64,000 bases of DNA from Symsagittifera roscoffensis (Eukaryota > Xenacoelomorpha > Acoela > Convolutidae): contig NC_087071.1 in the NCBI RefSeq assembly GCF_963678635.1, positions 32,848,141 to 32,912,140 of the forward strand, written 5' to 3'. The position numbers were made by a program, and so were the translations under genes. Shown here one piece after another: positions 58,501 through 64,000 of the stretch (its first letter is position 1; each line of letters begins with the position of its first letter). Below the pieces are notes generated by a model. It worked only from the letters and a program-made list of their open reading frames with translations, searched no databases and was not told where the DNA came from.

Positions 58501-59370
58501 GTTTGCAAAGTTGAGTTTCTATGAAATCTAAATAAATTTTTCCGAAATTGCTTGTTTCTGCCTGGTGTTAAGCCGTCGTGTTTGCTGAGGCAACGCGACT
58601 AACACGGCATAAGTTCAGTGAAGCTTGAGCTGCGTCAGCAACGTTGAATTTTTATGAATACAAAATGTATTTTTTTTTAATTGTTTGTTTTTGCCAGGTA
58701 TTAAACCGGCGGAGCTTTGCACAAGCAATGCGAATAACGTGGCATAAATTGAGTGAAATTTGAGCTGGGTCAGCAAAGTTGAATTTCTATGAATACAGTA
58801 TATAATTTAAAGGTTACTTTTTGGCTGGTATAAAGCCGGCTTTATTTGCTCAAGTAATGCGACTAACACGGCATAAATTCGGTGAAACTTGAGCTGCGTC
58901 AGCTCAATTGAGTTTTTGTGAATACGGTATTTTTTTTTTAAATGTTTGTTTTTGCCAGGTTTTAAGCCGGCGTGTTTTGCTCAAGCAACGCGACTAAAAT
59001 GGTATAGACTTATTTCGGTGAAACTTGAGCTGCATTTGTAAAGTTGAGTTTCCATCAATACAAAAGATGTTGATCAAAACATCGTTTTTGCCAGGTATTA
59101 AGCCGACGTGCTTTGTTCAAGCAGCGCGACAAACGTGGCTTGGAAAAAATTGAGTTGAGTTTCTATGAATACAATATATATTTTCATAACTGTTCGTTTT
59201 TTCCTGATATTAAATTGGCGTGCTTTGCTGCAGCAACGCGACTAACGTGGCATAGATTAGTTTCTTTGAAACTTGAACTGCTTGAGCAAAGTTGAGTTTC
59301 TATGAATACAACATGTTTTTTCATAACTGTTCGTTTTTGCCAGGTATTAAGCCGGCGAGCTTTGCTCAAG
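55580..59370 (+). repeat. Diverged satellite zone with several monomer subfamilies
   Basis: Monomers here differ strongly from the flanks and from each other. Examples are AAGCCGTCGTGTTTGCTGAGG, CTGCGTCAGCTCAATTGAG and AAGCTGATGTGCTTTGTTC. Period and order still follow the family. A segment starting with TTTTGCTCCACGACTAAAGG is duplicated at 56,575 and 57,440 (865-bp offset). Confidence 0.85.
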
Positions 59371-61459
59371 CAACTGCTCGTTTTTGCCAGGTTTTAAGCC
59401 GGCGTGGTTTGATCAAGCAACGCGACTAAAGTGGTATAGATTTATTTGGGAGAAATTTGAGTTGCATTTGTAAAGTTGAGTTTCCATGGATACAATAGAT
59501 GTTATTCAACACTTCGTTTTTACCAGGTATTAAGCCGGCGTGCTTTGTTCAAGCGCCGCGACTAACGTGGCATTGGTTAATTTCAGTGAAACTTGAGCTA
59601 CGTGTGCAATCATGAGTTTCTATGAAGACAAAAAATGTTATTCAACACTTCGTTTTTGCCAAGTATTTAGCCGGCGTGCTTTGCTCCACGACTTAATGGG
59701 TTTAGATTTTTTTTCGTTGAAATTTGAGCTGCTTTCGTAAAGTTGAGTTTCCATGAATACAAAAAAATGTTATTCAACACTTCGTTTTTGCCAGTTATTA
59801 AGCTGATGTGCTTTGTTCAAGCAACGCGAATAGCCTGGCATAGACTAATTTCGGTGAAACGAAAGCCGTGTTTGCAAAGTTGAGTTTCTATGAAATCTAA
59901 ATAAATTTTTCCGAAATTGCTTGTTTCTGCCTGGTGTTAAGCCGTCGTGTTTGCTGAGGCAACGCGACTAACACGGCATAAGTTCAGTGAAGCTTGAGCT
60001 GCGTCAGCAACGTTGAATTTTTATGAATACAAAATGTTTTTTCATAACTGTTCGTTTTTGCCAGGTATTAAGCCGGCGAGCTTTGCTCAAGCAACTGCTC
60101 GTTTTTGCCAGGTTTTAAGCCGGCGTGGTTTGATCAAGCAACGCGACTAAAGTGGTATAGATTTATTTGGGAGAAATTTGAGTTGCATTTGTAAAGTTGA
60201 GTTTCCATGGATACAATAGATGTTATTCAACACTTCGTTTTTACCAGGTATTAAGCCGGCGTGCTTTGTTCAAGCGCCGCGACTAACGTGGCATTGGTTA
60301 ATTTCAGTGAAACTTGAGCTACGTGTGCAATCATGAGTTTCTATGAAGACAAAAAATGTTATTCAACACTTCGTTTTTGCCAAGTATTTAGCCGGCGTGC
60401 TTTGCTCCACGACTTAATGGGTTTAGATTTTTTTTCGTTGAAATTTGAGCTGCTTTCGTAAAGTTGAGTTTCCATGAATACAAAAAAATGTTATTCAACA
60501 CTTCGTTTTTGCCAGTTATTAAGCTGATGTGCTTTGTTCAAGCAACGCGAATAGCCTGGCATAGACTAATTTCGGTGAAACGAAAGCCGTGTTTGCAAAG
60601 TTGAGTTTCTATGAAATCTAAATAAATTTTTCCGAAATTGCTTGTTTCTGCCTGGTGTTAAGCCGTCGTGTTTGCTGAGGCAACGCGACTAACACGGCAT
60701 AAGTTCAGTGAAGCTTGAGCTGCGTCAGCAACGTTGAATTTTTATGAATACAAAATGTATTTTTTTTAATTGTTTGTTTTTGCCAGGTATTAAACCGGCG
60801 GAGTTTTGCACAAGCAATGCGAATAACGTGGCATAAATTGAGTGAAATTTGAGCTGGGTCAGCAAAGTTGAATTTCTATGAATACAGTATATAATTTAAA
60901 GGTTACTTTTTGGCTGGTATAAAGCCGGCTTTATTTGCTCAAGTAATGCGACTAACACGGCATAAATTCGGTGAAACTTGAGCTGCGTCAGCTCAATTGA
61001 GTTTTTGTGAATACGGTATTTTTTTTTTAAATGTTTGTTTTTGCCAGGTTTTAAGCCGGCGTGTTTTGCTCAAGCAACGCGACTAAAATGGTATAGACTT
61101 ATTTCGGTGAAACTTGAGCTGCATTTGTAAAGTTGAGTTTCCATCAATACAAAAGATGTTGATCAAAACATCGTTTTTGCCAGGTATTAAGCCGACGTGC
61201 TTTGTTCAAGCAGCGCGACAAACGTGGCTTGGAAAAAATTGAGTTGAGTTTCTATGAATACAATATATATTTTCATAACTGTTCGTTTTTTCCTGATATT
61301 AAATTGGCGTGCTTTGCTGCAGCAACGCGACTAACGTGGCATAGATTAGTTTCTTTGAAACTTGAACTGCTTGAGCAAAGTTGAGTTTCTATGAATACAA
61401 CATGTTTTTTCATAACTGTTCGTTTTTGCCAGGTATTAAGCCGGCGAGCTTTGCTCAAG
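58288..61459 (+). repeat. Satellite duplication of about 2.09 kb with nested 721-bp copy
   Basis: The marker TGCCAAGTATTTAGCC lies at 58,288, about 59,658 and 60,378 (offsets 1,370 and 720). CAACTGCTCGTTTTTGCC lies at 59,371, 60,092 and 61,460 (offsets 721 and 1,368). 59,113-59,295 recurs at 61,202-61,384. Junctions at CAACTGCTCG mark an internally truncated monomer. Confidence 0.85.
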
Positions 61460-64000
61460 CAACTGCTCGTTTTTGCCAGGTTTTAAGCCGGCGTGGTTTG
61501 CTCAAGCTACGCGACTAACGTGGCTTAGATTAATTTCTTTGGAACTTGAACTGCTTGAGCAAAGCTGAGTTTCTATGAATACAAAATATTTTTTTTCATA
61601 ACTGTTCGTTTTTTTGCCAGGTATTAAGCCGGCGTGCTTTGCTCAAGCAACTGCTCGTTTTTGCCGGGTACTAAGCCGGCGTGGTTTGCTCAAGCAACGC
61701 GACTAACTTGTCATAGATTAATTTTTTGAAACTCGAACTGCATGAGCAAAGTTGAGTTTCTATGAATACAATATATATTTTCATAACTGTTCGTTTTTGC
61801 CAGGTATTAAGCCGGCGTGGTTTGCTCAAGCTACGCGACTAACGTGGCTTAGATTAATTTCTTTGGAACTTGAACTGCTTGAGCAAAGTTGAGTTTCTAT
61901 GAATACAAAATAATTTTTCATAACTGTTCGTTTTTTTGCCAGGTATTAAGCCGGCGTGCTTTGCTCAAGCAACGCGACTAACGTGGCACAGATTAGTTTC
62001 TTTGTAACTTGAACTGCTTGAGCAAAGTTGAGTTTCTATGAATACAATATATATTTTCATAACTGTTCGTTTTTGTCAGGTATTAAGCCGGCGTGGTTTG
62101 CTCAAGCTACGCGACTAACGTGGCTTAGATTAATTTCTTTGGAACTTGAACTGCTTGAGCAAAGTTGAGGTTCTATGAATACAAAATATTTTTTCATAAC
62201 TGTTCGTTTTTTGCCAGGTATTAAGCCGGCGTGCTTTGCTCAAGCAACGCGACTAACGTGGCACAGATTAGTTTCTTTGTAACTTGAACTGTTTGAGCAA
62301 AGTTGAGTTTCTATGAATACAAGATATATATTTTCATAACTGTTCGTTTTTTTGCCAGGTATTAAGCCGGCGTGGTTTGCTCAAGCAACGCGACTAAAGT
62401 GGCATAGATTAATTTTTTGAAACTTGAACTGCATGAGCAAAGTTAAGTTTCTATGAATACAATATATATTTTCATAACTGTTCGTTTTTGCCAGGTATTA
62501 AGCCGACGTGGTTTGCTCAAGCTACGCGACTAACGTGGCTTAGATTAATTTCTTTGGAACTTGAACTACTTGAGCAAAGTTGAGTTTCTATGACTACAAA
62601 ATATTTTTTCATAACTGTTCGTTTTTTGCCAGGTATTAAGCCGGCGTGCTTTGCTCAAGCAACGCGACTAACGTGGCACAGATTAGTTTCTTTGTAACTT
62701 GAACTGCTTGAGCAAAGTTGAGTTTCTATGAATACAAGATATATATTTTCATAACTGTTCGTTTTTTTTGCCAGGTATTAAGCCGGCGTGGTTTGCTCAA
62801 GCAACGCGACTAAAGTGGCATAGATTAATTTTTTGAAACTTGAACTGCATGAGCAAAGTTGAGTTTCTATGAATACAATATATATTTTCATAACTGTTCG
62901 TTTTTGCCAGGTATTAAGCCGACGTGGTTTGCTCAAGCTACGCGACTAACGTGGCTTAGATTAATTTCTTTGGAACTTGAACTGCTTGAGCAAAGTTGAG
63001 TTTCTACGACTACAAAATATTTTTTCATAACTTCGTTTTTTTTGCCAGGTATTAAGCCGGCGTGCTTTGCTCAAGCAACGCGACTAACGTGGCACAGATT
63101 AGTTTCTTTGTAACTTGAACTGCTTGAGCAAAGTTGAGTTTCTATGAATACAATATATATTTTCATAACTGTTCGTTTTTGCCAGGTATTAAGCCGGCGT
63201 GGTTTGCTCAAGCAACGCGACTAACGTGGCATAGATTAATTTTTTTGAAACTTGAACTGCATGAGCAAAGTTGAGTTTCTATGAAAACAGTATATATTTT
63301 CATAACTGTTCGTTTTTGCCTGGTATTACGCCGGCGTGGTTTGCTCAAGCTACGCGACTAACGTGGCTTAGGTTAATTTCTTTGGAACTTGAACTGCTTG
63401 AGCAAAGTTGAGTTTCTATGAATACAATATATATTTTCATAACTGTTCGTTTTTGCCAGGTATTAAGCCGACGTGGTTTGCTCAAGCAACGCGACTAACG
63501 TGGCATAGATTACTTTTTTTAAACTTGAACTGCATGAGCAAAGTTGAGTTTCTATGAATACAGTATATATTTTCATAACTGTTGTTTTTGCCAGGTATTA
63601 AGCCGGCGTGGTTTGCTCAAGCTACGCGACTAACGTGGCTTAGATTAATTTCTATGGAACTTGAACTGCTTGAGCAAAGTTGAGTTTCTATGAATACAAA
63701 ATATTTTTTCATAATTGTTCGTTTTTGCCAGGTATTAAGCCGGCGTGGTTTGCTCAAGCAACGCGACTAACGTGGCATAGATTACTTTTTTTGAAACTTG
63801 AACTGCATGAGCAAAGTTGAGTTTCTATGAATACAGTATATATTTTCATAACTGTTGTTTTTGCCAGGTATTAAGCCGGCGTGGTTTGCTCAAGCTACGC
63901 GACTAACGTGGCTTAGAGTAATTTCTATGGAACTTGAACTGCTTGAGCAAAGTTGAGTTTCTATGAATACAAAATATTTTTTCATAACTGTTCGTTTTTG
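61460..64000 (+). repeat. Distal, more homogeneous satellite segment with trimer pattern
   Basis: Monomers marked CAAGCTACGCGACTAACG, with TGGCTTAG, alternate with ones carrying GTGGCACAGATTAG and TTTTTTGAAACTTGAACTGC. The first type recurs at about 62,104, 62,519 and 62,937 (a trimer of about 415 bp), then 63,347, 63,624 and 63,892 (shifting to a dimer). The array continues past the window. Confidence 0.85.

Larger units (their letters stand above)
31424..64000 (+). repeat. Long satellite array, ~137-150-bp monomers
   Basis: Head-to-tail monomers run uninterrupted from 31,424 past the right edge, roughly 235 copies. Early monomer starts (GGTATTA at 31,434, 31,571, 31,708, 31,845) are exactly 137 bp apart. 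A longer variant carries ATATATATGTTTTTACTG and TTTCTTAACTG. The core is TTCGTTTTTGCCAGGTATTA, then AGCCGGCGTGCTTTGCTC, AAGCAACGCGACTAACGTGG and CATAGATTAATTTCTG. Then come CTTGAACTGC[TG]TGTGC, AAAGTTGAGTTTCTATGAAT and a variable AT-rich end. Open frames of 60-80 codons on either strand within the array are by-products of the repeat and repeat themselves with it. I found no gene inside. Sub-blocks are listed separately. Confidence 0.98.

Noticed and set aside
31424-64000. CRISPR array
   Set aside because: Whole monomers of about 137-150 bp repeat with no unique spacers, in a eukaryotic context.

Overview
The window looks like AT-rich metazoan nuclear DNA, probably from an aquatic invertebrate. 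A cnidarian is my best guess, but it is a guess. Split coding exons, a Penelope-like retroelement, decayed LINE-type reverse transcriptases and a very long satellite array all argue against a prokaryote. No intact protein-coding gene lies wholly inside the window, and I saw no rRNA, tRNA or CRISPR.

Left part (1-24.95 kb): a graveyard of two kinds of retroelement on the + strand. Four decayed copies of a CR1-like LINE (about 1.0-2.06, 2.94-3.55, 3.57-4.56 and 7.77-8.11 kb) keep readable reverse-transcriptase (RT) pieces. They are interleaved with six decayed copies (U1-U6) of a second RT family, recognised by YLDDG(S/N)L, a GVSSARLL segment and a C-terminal LVPW segment. The two types, with linker blocks, form a roughly 3.5-kb composite unit amplified head to tail.

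Middle (24.95-30.43 kb): a (TA)n run, then minus-strand pieces of the second RT family (25.35-26.15 and 30.18-30.43 kb) on either side of a minus-strand Penelope-like element (26.62-29.55 kb). That element reads in the order N-terminal region, RT, PHD-type zinc finger, RT continued, GIY-YIG endonuclease, hammerhead-like motif. The zinc finger sits inside the RT, between motif B and the YVDD motif. The copy is dead.

Gene (30.57-31.09 kb): the first two coding exons of a probable NDUFAF5 (mitochondrial complex I assembly factor, SAM-methyltransferase fold), + strand. The first splice donor appears to lack its leading G.

Right part (31.42-64.0 kb, running off the edge): a continuous satellite of about 137-150-bp monomers, roughly 235 copies. 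It contains several nested segmental duplications (0.87, 0.98, 1.66, 2.08, 2.09 and 2.37 kb) and a diverged block at 55.6-59.4 kb. If the NDUFAF5 exons belong to a working gene, the whole array lies in its second intron. Most monomers carry a splice-like TTTTTGCCAG|GTAWTAAG motif.
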